Source of the DNA: JACDAN01 sp963847235
Lineage (GTDB): Bacteria; Actinomycetota; Thermoleophilia; Gaiellales; Gaiellaceae
Direction: 5' to 3'
DNA length: 64,000 nucleotides
Assembly (NCBI GenBank): GCA_963847235.1
Contig: CAWJYU010000011.1
Location: 1-64,000, forward strand
A program made the position numbers and the translations under genes. Below are positions 24,863 to 33,132 of the stretch, piece by piece. The notes below the pieces were generated by a model that saw only the letters and a program-made list of their open reading frames with translations, did no database searches and was not told the origin of the DNA. Numbering within the stretch: position 1 is the stretch's first letter; each line of letters begins with the position of its first letter.

Positions 24863-27256
24863 ATGACTGAAGCAGCGTACACCGCGAAGGACATCACGGT
24901 CCTCGAAGGACTCGAGCCGGTCCGGCTCCGACCCAGCATGTACATCGGGTCGACAGGGTCCAGAGGCCTGCATCACCTTGTTTACGAAGTGGTGGACAAC
25001 TCGGTGGACGAGGCACTCGCAGGGCGCGCGGACCGTATCGAGGTCACGCTGCATCCCGACAACTCGGTCACCGTCTCGGACAACGGATCCGGGATCCCTG
25101 TCGACGCCATGGCCGACACGGGCCTGCCCGCGGTCACCGTCGTGCTGACGAAGCTGCATGCCGGCGGGAAGTTCGGCGGCGAGGGCTACAAGGTGTCCGG
25201 CGGGCTGCACGGCGTCGGCGTCTCGGTCGTGAACGCTCTGTCCGAGTGGCTCAAGGTCGAGGTCCGCCGCGACGGGAAGATCTCCCGCCAGGAGTTCTGC
25301 CGTGGCGAGCCGACGACCGAGCTGACGGACGCCGGCAAGACCGAGGGCAAGAAGGACACGGGTACGACGATCACGTTCCTGCCCGACCTCGAGATCTTCG
25401 ACGAGGACGAGTTCGAGTGGTCGATGGACACGCTTGTCCAGCGTCTACGCGAGACGGCGTTCTTGACCCGCGGCCTGCGGATCGTCATCACCGACGAGCG
25501 CGAGGTCGAGGTGCGGCACGAGTTCCACTACGAGGGCGGAATCAGGGACTTCGTCGAGCATGTGAACAGCGCCAAGGAGCCGATCCACAAGCGGATCGTC
25601 TTCTTCGAGGGCGAGATGGAGAACGGCGCCGTCGAGGTGGCGATGCAGTGGAACGGCTCGTACGTCGAATCGGTGTTCTCCTTCGCGAACAACATCAACA
25701 CGACCGAGGGTGGGGCACACCTCTCCGGCTTCAAGGGTGCTCTGACCGGGACGCTGAACAAGTACGCGCGCGACAAGGGGCTGCTGAAGGAGAAGGAGGA
25801 GAACCTCGAGGGCGAGGACGTCCGTGAGGGGCTCGCCGCGGTCATCTCCGTCAAGCTCCGCGAGCCCCAGTTCGAGGGTCAGACGAAGACCAAGCTCGGG
25901 AACCCCTGGGTCCGCGGCCTGGTCGAGCAAACCGTCAACCAGCGACTCGCCGAGTTCCTCGAGGAGAACCCGACTGACGCCAAGCAGATCGTCACGAAGG
26001 CCGTGGCTGCGCGGAACGCGCGCCAGGCTGCCCGCAAAGCGCGACAGCTGAGCCGCAAGAGCGCGCTCGAGAGCTCGGCGCTGCCGGGAAGGCTCGCCGA
26101 CTGCCAGACCGGCGATCCCGAGGACGCCGAGCTGTTCCTCGTCGAGGGCAACTCTGCCGGCGGCTCTGCCGTGGAGGCGCGCAACCGCGTCAACCAGGCG
26201 ATCCTCCCGCTGCGCGGAAAGGTCATCAACTCGGAGAAGAACCGGATCAACAAGGTGCTCTCCAACCTCGAGATCCAGTCGATGATCACCGCGATCGGCA
26301 CCGGGATCAGCGACGAGTTCGACATGGAGAAGCTCCGGTACCACCGGATCATCGTCATGACCGACGCCGACGTGGACGGCGCGCACATCCGCACTCTGAT
26401 CCTCACGTTCCTGTTCCGGCAGATGCCCGAGCTCGTCGAGGCCGGCCACGTCTACATCGCCGCCGCCCCGCTCTACCGCGTGAAGTTCGGCAACCAGGAG
26501 ATCTACGTCGAGAAGGAGTCCCAGTTCGAGGATCTCCTCGTCCGGGAGCGGATCAAGGACATGGAGGTCTCCGACCGGGGCGGATCGTCTTTCAAGCTGA
26601 CCGAGACGCGCTACAAGCGCTTCACGACCGCCCTCGCCGAGTTCGAAGGGTGGGCTTCGCGCCTCCGCGCCGACTACGGCGCGCCGACCGTCAACTTCCT
26701 CATCCAGCACCGCCTGATCGAGGGCGCAGACTTGGGCGCCGACCTCGAGCGCGCGCTGAAGGGGCTCGACACCGACGGCTACGAGCTGGATCTCGTGGAG
26801 AGCTCCGTGGAGTCGTTCCGCGTCAAGGTGACGGAGAAGGAGACGAGTGCTGCGAGCCACGTCACAGTTCCGGCCGAGCTCCTCGCCTCGCCGCACTACG
26901 CGAGCCTTGCCAAGTCGTACGCGCGTCTCGTCGAGCTCGCCGGCCCGCCGCCGTTCCGCATCGAGCTCGGTCGGAAGTGGCGCGAGGCGGACACGTTCGA
27001 GGCGCTCCGTTCCAAGGCGATCGACCTTGCGAAGGACGGGATCGAGGTGGGCCGCTTCAAGGGTCTCGGCGAGATGAACGCCGAGGATCTGTGGGAGACG
27101 ACCATGAACCCTGCCAACCGGATGCTGATCCGCGTCGAGGTCGAGGACGCCGCTGCTGCGGACCTCGCCTTCTCGATGCTGATGGGCGACCAGGTGGAGC
27201 CGCGCCGCCTGTTCATCGAGCAGAACGCCAGGGACGTCCGCTTCCTCGATGTCTGA
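24863..27256 (+). CDS. gyrB: DNA gyrase subunit B
   Basis: 797 residues from ATG. The GHKL ATPase domain has VVDNSVDEALAG, DNGSGIPVD and GGLHGVGVSVVNALS. The transducer domain leads to the TOPRIM EGNSAGGSA (about 425) and the metal-binding MTDADVDGAHIRTL (about 495). Between there and the C-terminal GRFKGLGEMNAEDLWETTM (about 730) lies an extra segment of roughly 170 residues, as in E. coli GyrB and unlike the shorter (640-690 aa) typical Gram-positive protein. It drives ATP-dependent negative supercoiling with GyrA. The gene overlaps gyrA by 8 bases. Confidence 0.98.
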   Translation: MTEAAYTAKDITVLEGLEPVRLRPSMYIGSTGSRGLHHLVYEVVDNSVDEALAGRADRIEVTLHPDNSVTVSDNGSGIPVDAMADTGLPAVTVVLTKLHAGGKFGGEGYKVSGGLHGVGVSVVNALSEWLKVEVRRDGKISRQEFCRGEPTTELTDAGKTEGKKDTGTTITFLPDLEIFDEDEFEWSMDTLVQRLRETAFLTRGLRIVITDEREVEVRHEFHYEGGIRDFVEHVNSAKEPIHKRIVFFEGEMENGAVEVAMQWNGSYVESVFSFANNINTTEGGAHLSGFKGALTGTLNKYARDKGLLKEKEENLEGEDVREGLAAVISVKLREPQFEGQTKTKLGNPWVRGLVEQTVNQRLAEFLEENPTDAKQIVTKAVAARNARQAARKARQLSRKSALESSALPGRLADCQTGDPEDAELFLVEGNSAGGSAVEARNRVNQAILPLRGKVINSEKNRINKVLSNLEIQSMITAIGTGISDEFDMEKLRYHRIIVMTDADVDGAHIRTLILTFLFRQMPELVEAGHVYIAAAPLYRVKFGNQEIYVEKESQFEDLLVRERIKDMEVSDRGGSSFKLTETRYKRFTTALAEFEGWASRLRADYGAPTVNFLIQHRLIEGADLGADLERALKGLDTDGYELDLVESSVESFRVKVTEKETSAASHVTVPAELLASPHYASLAKSYARLVELAGPPPFRIELGRKWREADTFEALRSKAIDLAKDGIEVGRFKGLGEMNAEDLWETTMNPANRMLIRVEVEDAAAADLAFSMLMGDQVEPRRLFIEQNARDVRFLDV

Positions 27257-29768
27257 TTTCGAGCCGCTCGGCGCCGGCCGCATCGAGTCGCGCGACCTGG
27301 AGCAGGAGCTCCGTTCCAGCTTCCTCGACTACGCGATGAGCGTGATCGTCTCGCGCGCGCTGCCGGACGTCCGGGACGGGCTGAAGCCGGTGCACCGGCG
27401 GGTCCTCTACGGGATGCACGAAGCCGGCATGCAGCCGAACCGGCCGTTCAAGAAGTCCGCGCGCATCGTCGGCGACGTCATGGGGTCGTACCACCCACAC
27501 GGCGACACCGCGATCTACGACACGCTCGTCCGGCTCGCGCAGCCGTTCTCGATGCGCTATCCGCTCGTCGAGGGCCAGGGCAACTTCGGGAACATCGACG
27601 ACTATCCCGCGGCCGCGATGCGCTATACCGAATCGCGGCTCGCCCGGATCGCGACTGAGCTGCTTCGCGACATCGACGCCGACACCGTCGACTTCCAGCC
27701 GAACTACGACGAGTCCCGCCGCGAGCCGTCCGTGCTCCCTGCGCGCTTCCCGAACCTGCTCGTCAACGGGTCCGCCGGAATCGCGGTCGGCATGGCGACG
27801 AACATCGCTCCGCACAACCTCGGCGAGGTGATCGACGCCGTCGTCGCGCTCATCGACGAGCCCGACATCGACGTCGACCGTCTGACACGGCACATCAAGG
27901 GGCCTGACTTCCCGACCGGCGCGATCATCCTCGGCCGGGAGGGCATCCGCGAGGCCTACCGCTCCGGCCGCGGCCGGATCGTCATGCGCGCGCGGGCCCA
28001 CATCGAGGAGCTGCGCGGCGGCAAGTCGGCGATCATCGTCACCGAGCTGCCCTACGGCGTGAAGAAGGGCGGCGACGCCGGCGTGATCAAGAAGATCGCC
28101 GACCTCGTCAACGACAAGGTGCTGACGGAGGTCTCGGACCTCGCCGACCACTCGGACCGGACGGGGATGCGGATCCAGATCGAGCTGAAGCGCGACGCGA
28201 TCCCGCAGGTTGCGCTGAACAAGCTCTACAAGCACACGCCGCTGCAGTCGACCTTCGGCTTCAACGCGGTGGCGCTGGTCGACGGTGTCCCGCGGACGCT
28301 GTCCCTCCGGGACATGCTCCAGTACTACCTCGACTTCCAGCGCCAGGTCATCACCCGCCGCTCGAAGTTCGAGCTCCGCAAGGCCGAGGCGCGGGCGCAC
28401 GTTCTCCAGGGCTACCTGGTTGCGCTCGACAACCTCGATGCGGTGATCGCGCTGATCCGCGCCTCGGCGGACCCGGACGAGGCGCGCGAGGGGCTCCAGC
28501 GCGAGTTCGAGCTGTCGGAGATCCAGGCGCAGGCGATCCTCGACCTCCGGCTCCAGCGACTGACCGGGCTCGAGCGCAAGCGGATCGAGGAAGAGTTCGC
28601 CGATCTCCAAGAGCGCATCGCCGAGCTGCGGTCGATCCTCGGCGACGAGTCCCGCGTGGACGCGCTCATCCGCGAGGAGCTGCTCGAGATCAAGTCGATC
28701 TACGCCAAGAACGACGACCGCCGGACGGAGATCGTGGCCGCCGAGGAGGAGCTCGAGCTCGAGGACCTGATCGCCGAGGAGGACATGGTCATTGCGATCA
28801 CTCGCTCCGGGTACATCAAGCGCCTGCCCGTCTCGACCTATCGGGAGCAGCGCCGTGGCGGCATCGGCGTCATGGGCATGGAGCTCAAGGACGACGACTT
28901 CATCCAGCACCTGTTCGTCGCCTCGACGCACGACTACCTGCTCTTCTTCACCTCGGTCGGAAAGGTCTACAGGCTCAAGGTGCACGAGCTGCCGCTCGGG
29001 AGCAGGCAGTCAAAGGGCCGCGCGATCCCGAACTTCCTGCCGTACACGCAGACCGAGACCACGCGCGCCGTGATCGCGACGCGGGACTTCAAGGAGGCGA
29101 AGTACCTCACGCTCGCCACGAAGAACGGCATCGTGAAGAAGAGCAAGTTCCAGGACTTCAACACGCCGTTGAAGGCGGACGGGATCATCGCGATCAACCT
29201 CCGCGACGCCGACGAGCTGGTCGGCGTCGTCCACACCGACGGCGACGACGACATCCTCATGGTCTCGTGCAAGGGTCAGGCGATCCGCTTCCACGAGAAG
29301 GAGGCGCGCCCGATGGGGCGTGCGACCGGTGGAGTTCGCGGCATGAACCTCCGCAAGGGCGACGCCGTCATCGAGATCGCCCGGGCCGAGAACGACTCCG
29401 ACCTGCTGGTCGTGACCGAGAACGGCTACGGCAAGCGGACGCGGGTGGACGAGTATCCCGTCAAGGGCCGCGGCGGGCTCGGCGTGAAGACCGTCCAGCT
29501 GACGGAGGCGAAGGGCCAGCTCGCCGGCGCGCGCGTCGTGCGCGACGGCTACCAGGTGATGCTGATCTCGACCGGAGGCACCGTCATCCGGATGCCGGTC
29601 GAGGACGTCAAACGGCTCGGCCGCTCGACGCAGGGCGTGATCGTGGTGCGGTTGCGTGAGGGCGAACGGGTCTCCGCGCTGGCACCCGTGGTCGAGTCCG
29701 AGACGCCCGACGAGTCCGTGGTGCTGGACGTGCCCGAAACACCGGCTGCTCAGCCCGTCCCGGAGTAG
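27249..29768 (+). CDS. gyrA: DNA gyrase subunit A
   Basis: 839 residues from ATG 27249, inside the gyrB end. The quinolone-resistance region holds HPHGDTAIYDTLVRLAQPFSMRYPL, and the catalytic Tyr is in AAMRYTESRL. A coiled-coil gate and tower follow. The C-terminal beta-pinwheel begins after about 500 and carries the GyrA box as QRRGGIGVMG, which is needed for DNA wrapping and so separates it from ParC. An acidic/Pro tail ends the protein. No S-to-A change or other unusual residue was noticed in the breakage-reunion core. Confidence 0.98.
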   Translation: MSDFEPLGAGRIESRDLEQELRSSFLDYAMSVIVSRALPDVRDGLKPVHRRVLYGMHEAGMQPNRPFKKSARIVGDVMGSYHPHGDTAIYDTLVRLAQPFSMRYPLVEGQGNFGNIDDYPAAAMRYTESRLARIATELLRDIDADTVDFQPNYDESRREPSVLPARFPNLLVNGSAGIAVGMATNIAPHNLGEVIDAVVALIDEPDIDVDRLTRHIKGPDFPTGAIILGREGIREAYRSGRGRIVMRARAHIEELRGGKSAIIVTELPYGVKKGGDAGVIKKIADLVNDKVLTEVSDLADHSDRTGMRIQIELKRDAIPQVALNKLYKHTPLQSTFGFNAVALVDGVPRTLSLRDMLQYYLDFQRQVITRRSKFELRKAEARAHVLQGYLVALDNLDAVIALIRASADPDEAREGLQREFELSEIQAQAILDLRLQRLTGLERKRIEEEFADLQERIAELRSILGDESRVDALIREELLEIKSIYAKNDDRRTEIVAAEEELELEDLIAEEDMVIAITRSGYIKRLPVSTYREQRRGGIGVMGMELKDDDFIQHLFVASTHDYLLFFTSVGKVYRLKVHELPLGSRQSKGRAIPNFLPYTQTETTRAVIATRDFKEAKYLTLATKNGIVKKSKFQDFNTPLKADGIIAINLRDADELVGVVHTDGDDDILMVSCKGQAIRFHEKEARPMGRATGGVRGMNLRKGDAVIEIARAENDSDLLVVTENGYGKRTRVDEYPVKGRGGLGVKTVQLTEAKGQLAGARVVRDGYQVMLISTGGTVIRMPVEDVKRLGRSTQGVIVVRLREGERVSALAPVVESETPDESVVLDVPETPAAQPVPE

Positions 29769-29779
29769 TTTCCCGGTTC

Positions 29780-29798
29780 GCGAGGGTTTTTGCCTCGC
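29780..29798 (+). other. Hairpin in the gyrA-MerR gap
   Basis: GCGAGG (29780-29785) pairs with CCTCGC (29793-29798) around the loop GTTTTTG. The T-run lies in the loop and not after the stem, so it is not a normal intrinsic terminator. It could still slow RNA polymerase after gyrA, or act in the leader of the downstream regulator gene. Confidence 0.4.
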
Positions 29799-29882
29799 AT
29801 TGCGCAGCTTTCCCTAGGCAAGCACGACCTTGCGCGTTACATTGATTGGGCGATCCACTAACGAATCGAACGAGGGTGTCAT

Positions 29883-30197
29883 ATGGCTCCAAGCACACAA
29901 GCTGACCTGCTCGAGCCCATCGACCTGGCCGAGCACCTGGGGAAGGTCGAGCTCTATCTCGGGCAGGTCTGCCAGATCGCGGGCATCTCGAAGATGCAGC
30001 TCGACTACTGGACGAACAAGGCCCAGATCCCGACGAAAGGCCGCAAGCAGCGGATCTACGACATGGACGCCGTCGAGACCGTGATGCTGATCAAGCAGGC
30101 CAAGGACAAGGGTCTCAACCTCGGAGCCGCGATCGAAGCGGCGCGCCGCTTCCGCGAGCGGCAGCAGCCCGAGGCCGTGGTCAGCTCGTCGCCCTGA
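29883..30197 (+). CDS. Small MerR-family transcriptional regulator
   Basis: 104 residues from ATG, with GAGGG about 7 bases upstream. The winged helix of MerR proteins is clear: LYLGQVCQIAGISKMQLDYWTNKAQIP (helix-turn-helix), then KQRIYDMDAVETVMLIKQAKDKGLNLGAAIEAAR. There is no effector domain and no metal-binding Cys, only a short C-terminal helix. It resembles the short MerR regulators found as single genes in actinobacteria. Its target is unknown. Its end overlaps the convergent galT end by 17 bases. Confidence 0.85.
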   Translation: MAPSTQADLLEPIDLAEHLGKVELYLGQVCQIAGISKMQLDYWTNKAQIPTKGRKQRIYDMDAVETVMLIKQAKDKGLNLGAAIEAARRFRERQQPEAVVSSSP

Positions 30198-30991
30198 GCC
30201 GCTCGGCCGCCTGCTCGGGCGGCACGGCATTCACGTAGAGCCCAGCGCCGAGCTCGACTCCCGCGAGCGCGGTGAGGCGCGGGACGAAGTGCACGTGCTT
30301 CGGATCCGTGGCGTGGAGCCAAGCGTTCCACGCAAACGGCCCTTCGGCGTCGCGCACGCGGCCGGCGAGGTCGTGTAGCGCACCGAGCAGGTCGACGAGT
30401 GCTCCCCCCAGGACGAGGCTTTCGTACGGCGAGGCGCCCGCGTAATGAACGACAGCTACGGCCCCGTTGCGTTCGAGCACGTGCAGGTTGTCGTGCCGGA
30501 GCAGGTCGTCGAGCGCTCCGCGATCTTCCGCGACCACCGGCGGAGGCACTTCCTCCAGCACGACCAGTTGGGAGTGGCTGTGGGGGAGGCTCGAGCCAGC
30601 GAGCCGACCTTCGTTGATCAAGGCATGGACGTAGCCAAAGCCTTCGGCAGTCGCTGCGTCGATGCGGTGCTGCCAGCGCTTCGGCGATCGATTCGATCTG
30701 GCCTTCACCGAGATCCGCGAAGGCGCGGACGTGGTCGGGCGCATGGATGACGACCTCCTGGCGCTCGAACGCCGGGTAGAGGTTCGGGACGACCCGGACC
30801 CGCCAGGGATCCCCGATGCGGAGGGTCTCGGGCGGCGTGCGATCCTCGCGGCCGGCGCAGAAGGGACAACGCTCGAGCTCCTCGGGCGTCGCCTCCTCCG
30901 GCGGCGGCAGCCAGGCTCCTGGCCGTCCCGCGCGGCCCGGCGCGAACACGACGCGGCGACCCGTCAGTGGGTCTTCGCGGATCTCCCTCAG
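30181..30991 (-). pseudogene. galT: Galactose-1-phosphate uridylyltransferase-like gene with +1 frameshift and CTG start
   Basis: The N-terminal half reads LREIREDPLTGRRVVFAPGRAGRPGAW, then the zinc-binding CPFCAGREDRTPPE and WRVRVVPNLYPAF. The C-terminal half, in a different frame, has SSLPHSHSQLVVL, the HxHxQ nucleotidyl-transfer motif, and TDPKHVHFVPRLTALAG. The frames meet at 30675-30679; dropping one C gives IAEAWQHRIDAATAEGFGYVHAL. Length is 3n+1. The only start that keeps the conserved opening is CTG 30991, which overlaps the slipin stop as CTGA. It transfers UMP between glucose-1-P and galactose-1-P in the Leloir pathway, or is a related HIT-fold transferase. It may be intact in the organism. 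Confidence 0.78.
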
Positions 30992-31758
30992 GAGGGGGGC
31001 GTCTTGCGGCCGGCTTCCAGGAACGGGCTGAAGAGCTCGATGGGCAACGGAAGGATGATCGTCGAGGACCGTTCCGAGCTGATCTCGAGCATCGTCTGCA
31101 GGAAGCGGAGCTGAAGCGACATCGGATTTTCGGCCAGGACGAGCGCGGCATTCTTCAGCTGCTCCGAGGCCTGGAACTCGCCCTCGGCGGCGATGACCTT
31201 CGCGCGCCGCTCGCGCTCGGCCTCGGCCTGGCGCGCCATCGCGCGCTGCATCCCGCCCGGGATCTCGACGTCCTTGACCTCGACGATCGAGACCTTGACG
31301 CCCCAGGGCGAGGTGGCCTCGTCGATGATCCGCTGCAGGATCTCGTTGATCTTGTCCCGCTCGGAGAGCAGCTCGTCGAGCGAATGCTGGCCGAGGACGC
31401 TCCGCAGCGTCGTCTGCGAGATCTGCGAGGTCGCGACCATGAAGTTCTCGACCTGCACGATCGCCTTCTCCGGGTCGATGATCCGGAAGTAGGCGACGGC
31501 GTTCACGCGGACCGGGACGTTGTCCTTCGTGATCACCTCCTGCGGCGGCACGTTGAGCGTCACCGTTCGCAGGTCGACGCGGACCATCTTGTCGATGATC
31601 GGGATCAGCAGGAAGAGGCCGGGCCCCTTGGGCGGCGACTTGAGGCGGCCGAGGCGGAAGATCACACCCCGCTCGTACTCCCGCGCCACCCGGATCGCTG
31701 CCGAGAGCAGCAGGATCAGCAGGACGGCGACAACCGCAAGGACGATCAGCGCAGCCAC
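30988..31758 (-). CDS. Slipin (stomatin/prohibitin SPFH family)
   Basis: 256 residues from GTG. One N-terminal hairpin or anchor (IVLAVVAVLLILLLSAAIRVA) is followed by the SPFH domain: EYERGVIFRLGRLKSPPKGPGLFLLIPIIDKMVRVDLRTVTLNVPPQEVITKDNVPVRVNAV. A charged coiled coil (RQAEAERERRAKVIAAEGEFQA) and a hydrophobic C-terminal oligomerisation segment end it. Slipins form membrane microdomain scaffolds. The upstream NfeD protease gene is its usual operon partner. Its last bases overlap the galT start. Confidence 0.93.
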   Translation of the reverse strand: MAALIVLAVVAVLLILLLSAAIRVAREYERGVIFRLGRLKSPPKGPGLFLLIPIIDKMVRVDLRTVTLNVPPQEVITKDNVPVRVNAVAYFRIIDPEKAIVQVENFMVATSQISQTTLRSVLGQHSLDELLSERDKINEILQRIIDEATSPWGVKVSIVEVKDVEIPGGMQRAMARQAEAERERRAKVIAAEGEFQASEQLKNAALVLAENPMSLQLRFLQTMLEISSERSSTIILPLPIELFSPFLEAGRKTPPS

Positions 31759-31767
31759 GCCCAGATC

Positions 31768-33063
31768 CTACGCGGGGGCGACGGTGAGCGTGAGTGCGTC
31801 GTCGAGGCCCTCGACGCGCACCTGCTGTCCGGGGCGGATCGCCTCGCCGGCCGTCTTGGCGCGCCAGAGCTCGCCGTGGACGAAGACGAGGCCGACGGGA
31901 TCGAGCGTCTGGCGGACGACGCCGACCTGGCCGATCAGCTCCTCCTGGCCCGTGACGACCTCGGCGCGCCGCACCTGGACGAGCTTCGTGACGACGAGCG
32001 CGACCATCAGGGCCATCGCGGCGGCGACGCCGAGGGCGACCTGCAGAGACACCTGGTAGTTCTCGCCGGCAGGGTCGAAGAGCATGAGCGAGCCGATCAC
32101 GAAGGCGACGGCACCGGCGAGCGCGAGCGCGCCGTGGCTCACGACGAACATCTCGGCGACGAAGAACCCGGCGGCGAGGAGTAAGAGCAGCACCCCCGCC
32201 CAGCTGACGGGAAGGATCTGCAGGCCGAAGAGGCCGATGATCAGGGAGATCGCGCCGACGGTCCCGGGGAGGATCAAGCCGGGGCTCCAGAGCTCGATCG
32301 TGATCCCGAGCACCCCGATCGACATGAGGATGACGATCAGATTCGGGTCGATCAGCGTGTCGAGGATCTGCTTCCAGAACGACATCTCGACCTCGTCCAC
32401 CTTGGCGCCGGCGGTGTCGAGGATCAGCATCTTCGGCACGGTCTCCGTGCCGTCGACCTGGTTCAGGAGCGTCGGAAGGTCGGGCGCGATCACGTCGATC
32501 ACGTTCATCTCCAGCGCCTCGCGCGCGTTGAGGTTCGCGCCTCGGCGGACCGCTGCATCCGCCCACTTCACGTTTCGGCCATGCTCGCGGGCGAGGCCGC
32601 GCAGGGAGGCGGCCGCGTCGTTGACGACCTTGTTGCGGAGATCCTCCTGGATGTCCTCGCCGCCGACGCTGACCGGCGTCGAGGAGCCGATGTTGGTCTG
32701 CGGAGCCATGGCGAGCAGGTCGGCGGCCTGGCTGATCCAGACGCCTGCGGAGGCCGCCCGCGCGCCTTCGGGCGAGACGTAGACGATCACCGGCACCTTC
32801 GATGCGAGCTCGGCCTCGTAGATGTCCTTCATCGAGCTGGCCAGCCCGCCGGGCGTGTCGAGGAGGATGACGACCGCGTTGTAGTTCTCGTCGTTCGCGC
32901 GCTCGATCTGGTCGATGACGTAGTCGGCCGTGACCGGATTGACGTCGTTGTCGAACTCGACCGCCAGGACTCGAGGCTGGGAGGGCGCTGCGAAGGCGGC
33001 CGCAGGAACCAGCATCGCCACCGCCAATGCGGTCAAAACTCCCCGCAGTAAGCGGCTTTTCAC
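31768..33063 (-). CDS. NfeD-family membrane serine protease
   Basis: 431 residues from GTG 33063. A signal/anchor segment (LLRGVLTALAVAMLVPAAAFA) precedes a ClpP-like domain: YNAVVILLDTPGGLASSMKDI, then VSPEGARAASAGVWISQAADLLAMAP, where the Ser in AASAG is the expected nucleophile, and the catalytic Lys should lie in the NVKWADAAVR region. Four to five membrane helices follow, then a C-terminal OB-fold (VGVVRQTLDPVGLVFVHGELWRAKT). In archaeal relatives the protease cleaves the slipin partner encoded next to it, as here (9 bases apart). Confidence 0.93.
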   Translation of the reverse strand: MKSRLLRGVLTALAVAMLVPAAAFAAPSQPRVLAVEFDNDVNPVTADYVIDQIERANDENYNAVVILLDTPGGLASSMKDIYEAELASKVPVIVYVSPEGARAASAGVWISQAADLLAMAPQTNIGSSTPVSVGGEDIQEDLRNKVVNDAAASLRGLAREHGRNVKWADAAVRRGANLNAREALEMNVIDVIAPDLPTLLNQVDGTETVPKMLILDTAGAKVDEVEMSFWKQILDTLIDPNLIVILMSIGVLGITIELWSPGLILPGTVGAISLIIGLFGLQILPVSWAGVLLLLLAAGFFVAEMFVVSHGALALAGAVAFVIGSLMLFDPAGENYQVSLQVALGVAAAMALMVALVVTKLVQVRRAEVVTGQEELIGQVGVVRQTLDPVGLVFVHGELWRAKTAGEAIRPGQQVRVEGLDDALTLTVAPA

Positions 33064-33132
33064 GGTGTAAAGATGCTATCAAGAGCCCTTGTCAGCCCAG
33101 CACGACCCTGCGACCCTGGGACGGGGTCGTCT

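Noticed and set aside
25445..27283. A 612-residue open frame antisense to gyrB, and similar long antisense frames over gyrA, fabF and the helicase gene
   Set aside because: High-GC codon bias leaves long open frames on the other strand. Their predicted products are compositionally skewed (Arg/Asp/Val-rich), match no family, and overlap fully recognised genes.
29780..29798. Rho-independent terminator after gyrA
   Set aside because: The hairpin is good but the T-run is in its loop and no U-tract follows, so it was recorded only as a hairpin.
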